Numbered from the stretch's first letter, positions 26,463 through 36,098 are shown. The stretch is DNA of 64,000 nucleotides from Arthrobacter sp. S41 (GCF_004320535.1 NZ_SIHY01000001.1:496001-560000); one strand, 5' to 3'. Notes: generated by a model from the letters alone, not told the origin. Numbers and translations: made by a program.

Positions 26463-27560
26463 ATGACGGTTCCACAGCATGAACAGAAGGACGACGAGTT
26501 CTCTGAGAACATTGCGACCGCCGTTGAACAGTACAAATCTGTAACCGGCGAACTGAATACGGTTATGTCGGCCATGAAGGCCAAGATCCGTAGGCTATTT
26601 GCTCAAAGTGAAGTCCAGCCGTTGTTCATCACTGGTCGGGTTAAATCTGCTGCGTCATTTACTGCCAAGGCCTCGCGTCGGCTGCAAGAAACCTCCGAGA
26701 GCGCACCGGTACTGGAATTTCCGAATCCGTTGCGCGAAATCCATGACATGGTCGGTATCCGAATCATCGTCATGCTGCCTCACGAGATCCAACAGGTGGC
26801 TAGCCTGATCAAATCGCACCGGGATTCTTTCGATTGCCGAAGCGACCGGGAGAAGGATATTGGCTCGGTTGAATCCGGAACCTACGGATACTCCTCACGA
26901 CACCTGCTGCTAAAAACCCGTAGCGAACCTACCGTACGCAAATTCCAAGAAGCGTTGGGCAAGCCTGTAGTAGCCAGCGGAAACTTTGTTTTTGAAGTGC
27001 AGATCCGCACCGTGCTCCAGCACGCGTGGAGCGAGATGGAACACGACATCCGCTTTAAGCACCCGGGCGAGGCAGCTTGGAATCCACAGATTGACCGGCA
27101 TTTCACCGCCACTGCAGCCATGCTGGAAACCGTGGAAGATTACTTCACCGACATTGACGAGCTCTATCACCGACTTAATGGTTATCACGACCAACAAGGT
27201 GCCGGTGCTGAGCCGCTGACCAGTGAAAAAATTGGTGAGATCTGGCAAACCCTGTTGCCGCACGTTGACCGTAAGCGTGATGACGACTGGTCGTGGGCCG
27301 CAGAATTACTTGATGCCCACGAGATTAACCAGACGTGGCAACTCGCTCAGCTACTTGATGCCAATGTGGTGACCGACGTGCGTGCCGCACTTGATCACCG
27401 TTATTCTCCAGGGCCGGACCGTCTGCTTGATGATGTATTGCTGTGGAGATTTGGCAAGGAACATATCGATAAAACCAGCGGCGGAGACCTTCGCCGTGAA
27501 GGCTCGTTGCGCCGTCGTCTAATTCAGATGAAGGATTACCGCTCCCAGCTGGGTAGTTAG
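26463..27560 (+). CDS. RelA/SpoT-domain small alarmone synthetase (GTP pyrophosphokinase family)
   Basis: A 365-residue protein with a synthetase domain but no hydrolase, TGS or ACT domain, so it is a small alarmone synthetase making (p)ppGpp-type nucleotides. The domain covers residues about 50-220: IHDMVGIRIIVMLP (about 92), GYSSRHLLL, and the signature FEVQIRTVLQHAWSEMEHDI near 178. The 130-residue C-terminal extension is helical and unlike RelQ, which is near 210 residues. A strong AGGAGG precedes ATG 26463. A long hairpin follows the gene. Its stress trigger is unknown. Confidence 0.9.
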   Translation: MTVPQHEQKDDEFSENIATAVEQYKSVTGELNTVMSAMKAKIRRLFAQSEVQPLFITGRVKSAASFTAKASRRLQETSESAPVLEFPNPLREIHDMVGIRIIVMLPHEIQQVASLIKSHRDSFDCRSDREKDIGSVESGTYGYSSRHLLLKTRSEPTVRKFQEALGKPVVASGNFVFEVQIRTVLQHAWSEMEHDIRFKHPGEAAWNPQIDRHFTATAAMLETVEDYFTDIDELYHRLNGYHDQQGAGAEPLTSEKIGEIWQTLLPHVDRKRDDDWSWAAELLDAHEINQTWQLAQLLDANVVTDVRAALDHRYSPGPDRLLDDVLLWRFGKEHIDKTSGGDLRREGSLRRRLIQMKDYRSQLGS

Positions 27561-27626
27561 CCAAGAGGTGAACCACTGCGGATTGTTAGTTTATGCACTT
27601 TCCACCAGTGGTTTAGCTCTTGGCTA
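27558..27626 (+). terminator. Two-tier hairpin after the alarmone synthetase gene
   Basis: TAGCCAAGAG (27558-27567) pairs with CTCTTGGCTA (27617-27626), and AACCACTG (27571-27578) with CAGTGGTT (27606-27613), with matching 3-base internal loops. No clean U-tract follows, so efficiency is uncertain. Confidence 0.6.
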
Positions 27627-27692
27627 GTAGACTAGTTAAGTTGCCCATTAACGGGCCATAATATTTTTTCCCGCGTGAAAGGGCCACACCAT

Positions 27693-29294
27693 ATGATTTC
27701 CGTAGCCAACCTTGAGCTACGCGTCGGCGCCCGCTTGCTGATGGACGAAGTAAACTTCCGCATCGACAAGGGCGACAAGATCGGACTGGTGGGCCGAAAC
27801 GGTGCCGGAAAGACGACCATGACCAAGGTCCTCGCCGGCGAAACCCAGCCTGCGTCGGGCGAAGTAACTTACAAGGGATCCATCGGCTACTTGCCGCAGG
27901 ACCCTAAAACTCCGGACATGGAGCAACTGGCTCGTGACCGCATTCTTGGCGCCCGTGGACTAGACGTTGTCCTTGGCAAGTTGGCCAAGAACCGTGACGA
28001 GATGGCAAGCGAAGACCAAGCCGTCTCCGAAAAGGCCATGCGTCGTTATGACCGCCTAGAAGCTGAATTCATCGCTGCCGGTGGTTACGCCGCTGAGTCT
28101 GAAGCTGCAGCAATTTGCGCCAACTTGGACTTGCCGGACCGTATCTTGGATCAGCCGTTGCGCACCCTTTCCGGTGGTCAGCGTCGTCGTGTGGAATTGG
28201 CCCGAATCCTTTACTCGGATGCCGAAACTCTGCTGCTCGATGAGCCAACTAACCACTTGGACGTTGACTCGATCATGTGGCTACGCGATTTCATCAAGAA
28301 CTACGCTGGCGGCGTGCTGATGATCAGCCACGACACCGGCTTGATGGAAGAAACCGTTAACAAGGTGCTGAACCTTGACGCCAACCGTGGTGTAGTCGAT
28401 GTCTACAACATGAACTGGAAGCGCTACAAAATCCAGCGCGAAACCGATGAGCGCGCTCGTAAGCGCGAGCGTACCAACATCGAGAAGAAGGCTTCGGTCT
28501 TGCAGGCTCAGGCCAACAAGATGAAGGCACGTGCCTCGGGCGCTTCGGCAGCACAGTCCATGCTTAAGCGTGTGGATCGTATGCTCTCCGGCCTTCAGGA
28601 AGAACGCTCTTCCGACAAGGTCGCAGCATTGCGCTTCCCGGATCCAGCACCATGTGGCAAGACCCCATTGATGGCCGAGGGCCTGTCCAAGGCTTACGGC
28701 TCTTTGGAGATCTTCAACGACGTGTCGCTGGCTATTGACCGCGGCTCAAAGGTCGTGATCTTGGGACTGAACGGTGCTGGTAAGACCACCTTGCTGCGTA
28801 TGCTCGCAGGTGTGGCCGAACCGGATAGCGGCTCGATCATTCCAGGCCACGGCCTGAAGATCGGCTACTTCGCACAGGAACACGACACCCTGGATCCAGA
28901 AGCTTCGGTACTGGATAACATGCGTCGTAACGCACCTGATCACCTCAATGACGCCGATGTGCGTTCGATCCTAGGTTCATTCCTGTTTGTTGGTGATGAC
29001 GTGTCCAAGCCTGCCGGTGTACTTTCCGGCGGTGAGAAGACTCGTCTTGCTCTGGCAACCATTGTGGCTTCCAGCGCAAACGTACTGCTTCTTGATGAGC
29101 CGACTAACAACTTGGACCCAGCGTCCCGCGCCGAGGTTTTGGGCGCACTGTCCACCTTCCCAGGTGCAGTAGTTATGGTCAGCCACGATGAGGGCGCAGT
29201 CATGTCCTTGAAGCCAGAACGTGTAGTTATCTTGCCTGACGGCGACGAAGACTTGTTCAACGAGGACTACCTAGAATTGGTCTCGCTGACCTAA
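27693..29294 (+). CDS. ABC-F family ATPase
   Basis: A 533-residue soluble protein with two ABC domains and no membrane segments, the ABC-F type that acts on ribosomes (translation factor or antibiotic protection). Walker A motifs are GRNGAGKTT (about residue 35) and GLNGAGKTTL (about 358); signatures are LSGGQRRRVELARI and LSGGEKTRLALATI; Walker B motifs are LLLDEPTNHLD and LLLDEPTNNLD. The linker (about 235-305) is rich in Arg and Lys (RARKRERTNIEKKASVLQ). ATG 27693 follows AAAGGG; GTG 27675 is a less likely start. Cytoplasmic. Exact ABC-F subfamily not assigned. Confidence 0.93.
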   Translation: MISVANLELRVGARLLMDEVNFRIDKGDKIGLVGRNGAGKTTMTKVLAGETQPASGEVTYKGSIGYLPQDPKTPDMEQLARDRILGARGLDVVLGKLAKNRDEMASEDQAVSEKAMRRYDRLEAEFIAAGGYAAESEAAAICANLDLPDRILDQPLRTLSGGQRRRVELARILYSDAETLLLDEPTNHLDVDSIMWLRDFIKNYAGGVLMISHDTGLMEETVNKVLNLDANRGVVDVYNMNWKRYKIQRETDERARKRERTNIEKKASVLQAQANKMKARASGASAAQSMLKRVDRMLSGLQEERSSDKVAALRFPDPAPCGKTPLMAEGLSKAYGSLEIFNDVSLAIDRGSKVVILGLNGAGKTTLLRMLAGVAEPDSGSIIPGHGLKIGYFAQEHDTLDPEASVLDNMRRNAPDHLNDADVRSILGSFLFVGDDVSKPAGVLSGGEKTRLALATIVASSANVLLLDEPTNNLDPASRAEVLGALSTFPGAVVMVSHDEGAVMSLKPERVVILPDGDEDLFNEDYLELVSLT

Positions 29295-29322
29295 GCGTTT
29301 ACCGCAAAGCTCGAATCTCGTA

Positions 29323-29360
29323 GGCTTGGCACAACACCACTAGATGGGATGTGCCAAGCC
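29323..29360 (+). terminator. Hairpin between the ABC-F gene and a lipoprotein remnant
   Basis: GGCTTGGCACA (29323-29333) pairs perfectly with TGTGCCAAGCC (29350-29360). The 3' arm ends at the base before the lipoprotein ATG (29361), so it may end ABC-F transcription or bury the lipoprotein start. Confidence 0.65.
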
Positions 29361-29798
29361 ATGCGTTTATCTACAGAGCTTTTCCGAAATGCTTGTGTTG
29401 GCCTGATCGTGGCCACTATGTCACTAAGTGGCTGTGCCAAGAACACACCGGATCAGATCAACGCATAATGGGAACTAGCAGACCCCGCGGCTCTGACCGC
29501 ACAGAGCACCCACCTTGATTTGAAGGTGACTCGAATTGCTTGTGGCTCTGGGGTGACCGGAGAGATTACCGTAACGCAGGTGAGCTACTCCAACGAGGAT
29601 GTCTTAGTTGGTTTAGTAGTTGAACCGCTGAAGGGCAACGCGCAAACCTGCCAATCAAATGAGGCCGTGCCCTATACCCTCACGCTTGATGAACCGTTGG
29701 GCCAACGCAGACTCGTTGATGCATCCTGTGCCCAAAACAGCGAGCAGGATAGCGCAACAGAAAGTTGCCAATCTGATGCCGTTCGCTGGACACCTTGA
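29361..29798 (+). pseudogene. Small putative lipoprotein with in-frame TAA stop
   Basis: From ATG 29361 the frame encodes a signal peptide and lipobox LSGC (cysteine at residue 25), then meets TAA at 29466-29468 (codon 36). The same frame continues open to TGA at 29796, giving about 145 residues in all, with cysteines in IACGSG, QTCQSNE, ASCAQN and SCQSD that could form disulfides. A CAA-to-TAA change would explain the stop (QINA*WELADP). No ribosome-binding site is clear. No known domain is recognised. It may be dead, or the part from TTG 29520 may be a different short protein, which I think unlikely. Confidence 0.68.
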
Positions 29799-29819
29799 GC
29801 CGAATGGCTAGTGGGCTAG

Positions 29820-30725
29820 TTACTTCTGATCTGGGGAAGAACTCACTGGCTGATCCAGCATCGCGTCTTCGGTGGCCTCATCGGTTAGCGAACCGTCGCG
29901 CCTAAATTTTTTGTCTTCAGCCGAGCGGACCTTGCGAACCTTGTGAATAGGTTCGTCAAAACCCAGTGCCTTAGCTTCAGCTATTTCAGCTGCATCTTCA
30001 GCGTTGAGCCTCTTCTGCTGTCGTGCCGCGTACCAGAAACCGACAAAGGCGAGCACACCAAAGGCATACCACTGGAATTCGTAGGATAGGTGTGGGCCCT
30101 CATCCATGTCCGGTGCATCCAACGGCAGGGGAGCCGAAGCCGGGGCAGGATCTTCTTGATACATGATGCCGTAGGCACCCTGAGCGATGTCGTAGTTCAG
30201 GTGCTGGGCATAATCTTGCAACTGAATTGAAGCGATCTGTCCCTCAGGAGCACCGCGGTCAAGACGAACTTCAGAAGGCTTCAGCCGAGCGTTGATGGTG
30301 ACTTTTCCAGAAGGTGGTGCTGGCACCGCGTCGGGATGACCACTTTCCTTGTCGCCAATAGGCAAATACCCGCGGTCAATAATCACTACTTCGCCGTTGC
30401 TGGTCTTAAAAGGTACGAGGACTTCATAACCAGGGCGGCCCGCTTTGATGCGGTTTCGAACAATGTAGGTGTCATCAGCGATGTAGCTACCGGTGAGTGA
30501 GACAGTCATCCAGGTCTTTTCTTCTGGAAGCTGTTTGAACTTGGCTAACGCCTCTTCTCCGGTAGCCGGGTCAGCAAAGTAATTGCGGTTCACTCGTTCA
30601 ATACCGGTAAGAACTTGGTCTCGACGGTTTGCTTGCCAATTGCCCAAGCTAATGCACGCTGCGGCGAAGATCGCCACCAGTACCAACCAGCCAACCCAGC
30701 GGGTGCTTGCTAGAAATCGATACAT
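29820..30725 (-). CDS. SURF1 family protein (cytochrome oxidase assembly)
   Basis: A 301-residue protein with SURF1 architecture: an N-terminal membrane span (about 10-28, WVGWLVLVAIFAAACISLGNW), a periplasmic domain with GYEVLVPFKTSNGEVVIIDRG, and a second span near residue 210 preceded by LSYEFQWYAFG. SURF1 proteins help insert heme a into cytochrome c oxidase subunit I. The charged C-terminal tail (about 240-301) is cytoplasmic. It ends a three-gene unit with the zinc-ribbon-like and DUF3099 genes; the neighbour's stop immediately adjoins. Confidence 0.93.
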   Translation of the reverse strand: MYRFLASTRWVGWLVLVAIFAAACISLGNWQANRRDQVLTGIERVNRNYFADPATGEEALAKFKQLPEEKTWMTVSLTGSYIADDTYIVRNRIKAGRPGYEVLVPFKTSNGEVVIIDRGYLPIGDKESGHPDAVPAPPSGKVTINARLKPSEVRLDRGAPEGQIASIQLQDYAQHLNYDIAQGAYGIMYQEDPAPASAPLPLDAPDMDEGPHLSYEFQWYAFGVLAFVGFWYAARQQKRLNAEDAAEIAEAKALGFDEPIHKVRKVRSAEDKKFRRDGSLTDEATEDAMLDQPVSSSPDQK

Positions 30726-30971
30726 CTACGCAGTGTCTCCTGAGGTGCTGGACAGTGGCAACGTCTCGCGATGAAGAAGGCGCTCTTTGAGGTAGGTTTC
30801 CAGCCACTGCAAATGTTCCGGGCAGGCCAGCCAAATCTTACGGCGCTCGGGAGTGTGGATTTTCGGATTGTTCCACAGCAGTTGATACTCCGCGTGGTTT
30901 CGGCATCCTTTACGCGAGCACTGAACTTCGGCGGGGGACTGAGGCTGTCCCAGTGAACCTAATAAATCCAC
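30726..30971 (-). CDS. Small CxxxxC/CxxH putative metal-binding protein
   Basis: An 81-residue protein with CSRKGCRNHAEYQLLWNN (about residue 18) and LACPEHLQWLETYL (about 48), so two Cys and a Cys/His pair could bind zinc. It resembles short conserved actinobacterial proteins found between SURF1 and DUF3099 genes; function unknown. GTG 30971 overlaps the stop of the DUF3099 gene by one base (TAGTG on the minus strand), and its end abuts the SURF1 start, so it is translated within the same operon. Confidence 0.75.
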   Translation of the reverse strand: MDLLGSLGQPQSPAEVQCSRKGCRNHAEYQLLWNNPKIHTPERRKIWLACPEHLQWLETYLKERLLHRETLPLSSTSGDTA

Positions 30972-31408
30972 TAGTCCTCCTTGTCGGTGCTGCTGGGCTG
31001 ATCAACAAAAGTTCCGTCAATCACGTCATCGTTATCAAAGTTAGTTTCTTGCGTGGAGGCAGCTGCAGGAATCTGCTGTGGCTCTGGTGCTTTGTAGAAC
31101 TCAGGAGCCGGTTCGCGCTTGGTTAGATCGGCACCGCCGTTGGCAATGACCACGGCGATATAGGGCAGGATCACTGCGCCAGCAATGAAGAACCAACGCA
31201 GCCAGTTATCAAAGAAAAATGCCAAGATGAAACAAACCATACGCACGGACATCGATATCGTGTACTTGCGCACACGGCTATCGCGCTCGGAGCTGTGGGA
31301 TTCACGCGCTTCGGTGATGCGGTGAACGCCCGGCTCACCAGAATCATGATTCGTGGGCTGAGATGACATGTAAAAGACTTCACTTTGCTGTGCGGAAACT
31401 GCTTCCAT
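30971..31408 (-). CDS. DUF3099 membrane protein
   Basis: A small actinobacterial membrane protein (132-145 residues) with two spans in the middle (about 62-100: ISMSVRMVCFILAFFF and FFIAGAVILPYIAVVIANGG) and a polar C-terminal tail. These features match DUF3099; the function is unknown. The ATG at 31408 or the ATG at 31369 (MSSQPTNHD) could be the start; neither has a strong ribosome-binding site. It is first in an operon with the small metal-binding protein and SURF1, hinting at a link to respiratory membrane assembly. Confidence 0.82.
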   Translation of the reverse strand: MEAVSAQQSEVFYMSSQPTNHDSGEPGVHRITEARESHSSERDSRVRKYTISMSVRMVCFILAFFFDNWLRWFFIAGAVILPYIAVVIANGGADLTKREPAPEFYKAPEPQQIPAAASTQETNFDNDDVIDGTFVDQPSSTDKED

Positions 31409-31563
31409 TGTCTCACTTGTGGCGCGAAGAGCGTAATTTCTACGCGCTGTCGAAGCGGTAAAACCAGCCAGTAACTAATAGGATTGATCACGGAGAAGCT
31501 ACTTAACTAGGCAAAGTGCGTCAGACGAGGCCCCGATCACATGATTCGGACACGCTTGAGTAG

Positions 31564-32307
<744 letters not shown>

Positions 32308-32372
32308 AAGTTTTCATTGCCCTAAGTAAGGGCACAATCAATTTTCCCGAAGACCTAAGGAGAACAATCAAA

Positions 32373-33122
32373 ATGAGCGAATACAAAGGTGCAGTAGTTA
32401 CCGGTTCCTCCCGCGGCATTGGTGCGGTTACCGCACAGCTGTTGGCAGAGCAGGGCATTGGCGTTGTAGTGAACTACCGCGCAAAGGCCCCACGCGCAAA
32501 CAAGATCGTTGCAGCGATCGAAGCAAAGGGTGGCAAGGCCGTAGCTGTTGGCTCGGACCTGACCACCGTTGAGGGCCCACAGGCTTTGGTTGACGCCGCA
32601 GTTGAGAACTTCGGCTCCCTAGACGTACTGGTACTGAACGCTTCGGGTGGCATGGAAACTTCCCTCGGTGAGAACTACGCGCTGCGTTTGAACCGCGACG
32701 CACAGGTAGCCATGCTCACCGCAGCATTGCCAAAGATGAGCGAAGGTGGCCGAGTTGTATTCGTCACCAGCCACCAGGCACACTTCATCAATGAAGTTTC
32801 CACCATGGGCGCTTACGACGAAGTGGCCAAGTCCAAGCGTGCCGGCGAAGACGCACTGCGCGAGCTGATTCCACAGCTGAGCGAAAAGAACATCAGCTTT
32901 GTAGTTGTCTCGGGTGACATGATCGAGGGCACCATCACCGCAACCCTGCTTAACCGCATGGAGCCAGGTGCAATTGATGCTCGCCGCGAGGCCGCTGGCA
33001 AGCTGTACTCCGTTGAAGAGTTCGGCGCTGAAGTTGCCAAGATGGTCTTTGCTGACGTTGAAACCGGACACACCGAACTGGTTGGCGGCGCAGGAGACTT
33101 CCTGGAGCAGGCCGGTAAGTAA
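32373..33122 (+). CDS. Atypical SDR family oxidoreductase
   Basis: A 249-residue protein with the SDR cofactor motif TGSSRGIG at residue 10, DL at about 62, and NASGG in place of NAG. The catalytic region reads SHQAHF, then AYDEVAKSKRAGEDAL: the lysine is not at the canonical +4 position after tyrosine, so the standard YxxxK pair is absent. Similar variants occur next to fabG in other actinobacteria. Binding of NAD(P) is likely; whether it is an active reductase is uncertain. ATG follows AAGGAGAAC. A terminator ends the pair. Confidence 0.82.
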   Translation: MSEYKGAVVTGSSRGIGAVTAQLLAEQGIGVVVNYRAKAPRANKIVAAIEAKGGKAVAVGSDLTTVEGPQALVDAAVENFGSLDVLVLNASGGMETSLGENYALRLNRDAQVAMLTAALPKMSEGGRVVFVTSHQAHFINEVSTMGAYDEVAKSKRAGEDALRELIPQLSEKNISFVVVSGDMIEGTITATLLNRMEPGAIDARREAAGKLYSVEEFGAEVAKMVFADVETGHTELVGGAGDFLEQAGK

Positions 33123-33141
33123 CCTGCAGCTTTAGCAACAC

Positions 33142-33190
33142 CAAAGGCTGGTGTTCAGCATCTCTCACGGATGTTGGACACCAGCCTTTG
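33142..33190 (+). terminator. Terminator of the fabG-SDR unit
   Basis: CAAAGGCTGGTGT (33142-33154) pairs with ACACCAGCCTTTG (33178-33190), with extra inner pairing CAGCATC/GATGTTG, followed by TTTT. Confidence 0.85.
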
Positions 33191-33228
33191 TTTTGCACCC
33201 TTGGATCATCGGTAGGATTCTAAAAAAA

Positions 33229-33264
33229 TCGCCGGATGCCTTTGTTTGAAAAGGCATCCGGCGA
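33229..33264 (-). terminator. Terminator of the VanW gene
   Basis: TCGCCGGATGCCTTT (33229-33243) pairs perfectly with 33250-33264. On the minus strand the stem is followed by seven T residues (plus-strand A run 33222-33228). Confidence 0.88.
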
Positions 33265-33284
33265 TAGTCAACTAATGGATTCTG

Positions 33285-35015
33285 TTATGGCTTTTCGCCA
33301 CAAATGATCTTGTTCCATGGGCTGTAAGTCCATGTCTTCTTATCGGCTGGGAGCTTAGCGGAACCGTCAATGGACTCACGGTAGCGAGTGACATCGATGG
33401 TGAAGCCCTTTTGTCCGCCAGATTCTGAAACACACTTTTCAGCGCTGTTGTACTTGGTTTCAGGATTGGTCTTGTTGTACTTATCCGAGGTCTTCTGGGT
33501 GACCTTCCAGTACTTGGTGGACCACAGGCGGGTATGAACCGCATCGTCGTCAACCCAAGCCTGAACCATCACGCCATACTTAGTGTTGTTCTTCCAGATC
33601 ATATCGACCTGGCCTTCCCACAAGGTAGCTTCACGACCAGCAGGGTAGCGGTCAAACCAGCGGGAGTGAGGCTTGTGGGTGATGTCGTCGTAGCCGGCCA
33701 GGAAGCCGACGTTGTACATCTGAGTGGAAATCTGCGACAGGCCGCCACCAACTGCTTCCGAGCTGAAGCCGTTTTCAACAACACCTGAAGTGAAGTAACC
33801 GTTAGCCTCGGTGATTGGGCCCAGGGTATCTAACAATGAGAATTGTTCGCCAGGCTTAACAATGACACCGGTGACTCGTGCGGATCCGGCCTTCAGGTTC
33901 TTGGTGCGGACCTTATCTGAGGCAGGATACGGAGTCGAGAAGTCAACGATCGGTTCCTTGATGCCCAACTCCTTGGCATCCGCGGTAGTGAAGTCCGGTT
34001 CAGTTTCGGTCATCTTCACGGTTGCAGTGCGGTTAGCAGCGGTGGTCGCCGCTAGCACCTTTGCGCCCAAACCATCGGTTTCCAGAGAAATGCCGTTGGC
34101 TGACTCGGTGATCGAAGGCTTACCGTCCTTCAAAGTGATCTTTGCATCCTTGGCGGTGCTGGAAAGATCCGTGCCCTTGGTCGCTGACTTGTACAACTTC
34201 TTGTCATCCAAAACAATGGCAGGCTTGCCATCCTTAGGTGCGTACGAAGCTGCGCTTGCGATGTCTGAAGCCGAAACGGTGGCCTTCTTATCGCCCGAAT
34301 CAAGGGTTACGTCATCCTTGAGCAACGCCTTGACCTGATCATCGTAGAAGGTCTGCAGATCCTTTTCAGCGATCTGTGGTTTCTTCACCTCTGCGGGCAA
34401 CTCGATAGCGGAACCGTCGATGGACCATTCATCACTGATTTTCTCGACGGCGTCGTCGGTGTTCAAAGCGACACCATCAACCGGCTTGGTCAGTTTGGCT
34501 TGTCCGTCAGCGAACTCAATGTTTCCCTCAGAAGCTTCGGCATTGGCCTTCTTAGCCAGAGCCTCTACCTGGGTCTTGAGCTTGTCCTCGTCAACATCAA
34601 GGTCAGGAGTGACGTTGTAGTCGTTGGTGAGTCGTTCATAGAGCTTGACCGGATTGACCTCGTAGGAGGTAAGGTCTTCGACCGTGTCAGCGACATTCAG
34701 GCTCAAGCCAGCCTTAGCTGGATCTAGCTCGTAGTCCTTGCCGTTAACCTTGAGCGCGACAGGCTTTTCGGCCAGCGGAGTTGCGACTTTGGCAAGTTCC
34801 GCCTGAGCCTCATCCTTGCTCATGGAACCGATAGTTACACCGGCCACCGAAGCGTTGGCCGGAACCTGCGAGCTGATCACTGCGGCAGCGCCGAAGTATG
34901 CCGCAGTAAGGGCTACCGCGCACGATCCGCCGATGATCCAAGGCTTAGCCTTGCTCTTCGACTTCTTCTTGTTAGAAGGCGTTGCGGGGTTAGTGTCCTG
35001 AGGTGTGGTCTGCAC
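33285..35015 (-). CDS. VanW family protein with peptidoglycan-binding-like repeats
   Basis: A 576-residue membrane-anchored exported protein. After a lysine-rich cytoplasmic start it has one span (PWIIGGSCAVALTAAYFGAAAVI), an extracellular region with YoaR/PG_binding_4-like repeats (repeated DGKP/ LKVNGKDYEL segments), and a C-terminal VanW domain with PGEQFSLLDTLGPITEANGY, VGGGLSQISTQMYN and HSRWFDRYPAGREAT. VanW domains occur with glycopeptide-resistance clusters, but their activity is unknown. GTG 35015 is preceded by AAAGAA; GTG 35075 is in frame and would add 20 residues. It is monocistronic. Confidence 0.88.
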   Translation of the reverse strand: MQTTPQDTNPATPSNKKKSKSKAKPWIIGGSCAVALTAAYFGAAAVISSQVPANASVAGVTIGSMSKDEAQAELAKVATPLAEKPVALKVNGKDYELDPAKAGLSLNVADTVEDLTSYEVNPVKLYERLTNDYNVTPDLDVDEDKLKTQVEALAKKANAEASEGNIEFADGQAKLTKPVDGVALNTDDAVEKISDEWSIDGSAIELPAEVKKPQIAEKDLQTFYDDQVKALLKDDVTLDSGDKKATVSASDIASAASYAPKDGKPAIVLDDKKLYKSATKGTDLSSTAKDAKITLKDGKPSITESANGISLETDGLGAKVLAATTAANRTATVKMTETEPDFTTADAKELGIKEPIVDFSTPYPASDKVRTKNLKAGSARVTGVIVKPGEQFSLLDTLGPITEANGYFTSGVVENGFSSEAVGGGLSQISTQMYNVGFLAGYDDITHKPHSRWFDRYPAGREATLWEGQVDMIWKNNTKYGVMVQAWVDDDAVHTRLWSTKYWKVTQKTSDKYNKTNPETKYNSAEKCVSESGGQKGFTIDVTRYRESIDGSAKLPADKKTWTYSPWNKIICGEKP

Positions 35016-35177
35016 TGGTATTAGAGTTCTTTCGAAAGCGTAATGTTGATGCCGCTCGGTCGAGGTATCTACCACAGGCCATTAATGCGTCAGTCAAAAT
35101 ACTAACCGCTGGAGCAACTGAACAACGTGCCTAAAGGCCCGCATGTACCGAATTGTTATCTAGTTGTCGGGAAACAA

Positions 35178-36098
35178 CTAGCTAAGATCATCAAGTACAA
35201 GATCAGCAATAACATCCAGACGACCAAAATCTAGACGCACATCGGCTTGATCACGCAGCGCTGGCTTCGCATTAAAAGCGATACCCAATCCTGAGGCTGA
35301 AACCATAGACAGATCATTGGCACCATCCCCGGCAGCGATAGTGGCAGTCAGTGGAATCTGGTGTTCCTCAGACCATTGACGAAGTTTCGTTTCCTTCATC
35401 GTGCGGTCAACAATCTCGCCGTGGACGGTTCCGTCCAGGATTCCGTCAGTGATACCCAACGTGTTAGCAAGGGCATGGTCCAAACCTAGCGTCGCCGCGA
35501 GTGGGTCGAGGATCTGCTGGAACCCGCCCGAAACCACTGCGACCTTGTGGCCGGCTTCGTGGAATCGTTTGACCAGCGATGGTGCGCCATCTGAGAAGAT
35601 GATGCGCTGACCGACTTCCTGAAGCACAGAATCGGGAAGATTTTTTAGTGTGGCCACCCGTTGAATCAATGACTGTGCGAAGTCCAGTTCTCCACGCATC
35701 GCGGCCTCGGTGACTGAAGCGACTTCCGCTTCGCGCCCAGCGTGCGCTGCGAGCAGTTCAATAACTTCCTGCTTAATCAACGTCGAATCAACGTCCATGA
35801 GAAGCAGTAGCTGCTTCGCGTCACTGATCTCATCTGGAACAACAGCAAGGCATACATCGGAATAACTGATGTTTCCAGCGCTCACCTGTGAATCGAGGAA
35901 TGAACTGGCATCGTCTTGAAGTTCGCTACGCTCAGAATCAGGCAGATGCAACTTGGTAACTAATCGATCTTGGCTGGTCTTGATCGATTCCTCGCTAACC
36001 TCCGGAATGAGGTGTGCAGCTACAGCAAGTTCCAAAAGATTAAGGAACCGCGTGCGGGGCAGAGAAGGGCGAGAGACAAAAACCAGTGAAGAAGCCAT
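35178..36098 (-). CDS. serB: Phosphoserine phosphatase
   Basis: The HAD-superfamily enzyme catalyses the last step of serine synthesis. HAD motif I is DVDSTLIKQEV (about residue 102), motif II VVSGGFQ (about 187), motif III lies in KLRQW, and motif IV is AAGDGANDLSM (about 259). The N-terminal 90 residues resemble the ACT-like extension of actinobacterial SerB. ATG 36098 begins MASSLVFVSRP; an in-frame start at 36134 would add 12 residues. It is divergent from an ABC ATPase gene. Serine also feeds cysE in this window. Confidence 0.94.
   Translation of the reverse strand: MASSLVFVSRPSLPRTRFLNLLELAVAAHLIPEVSEESIKTSQDRLVTKLHLPDSERSELQDDASSFLDSQVSAGNISYSDVCLAVVPDEISDAKQLLLLMDVDSTLIKQEVIELLAAHAGREAEVASVTEAAMRGELDFAQSLIQRVATLKNLPDSVLQEVGQRIIFSDGAPSLVKRFHEAGHKVAVVSGGFQQILDPLAATLGLDHALANTLGITDGILDGTVHGEIVDRTMKETKLRQWSEEHQIPLTATIAAGDGANDLSMVSASGLGIAFNAKPALRDQADVRLDFGRLDVIADLVLDDLS

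Noticed and set aside
29520-29798. Separate gene starting at TTG 29520
   Set aside because: It is in frame with the upstream lipoprotein signal sequence and lacks its own ribosome site, so it is better read as the rest of an interrupted gene.
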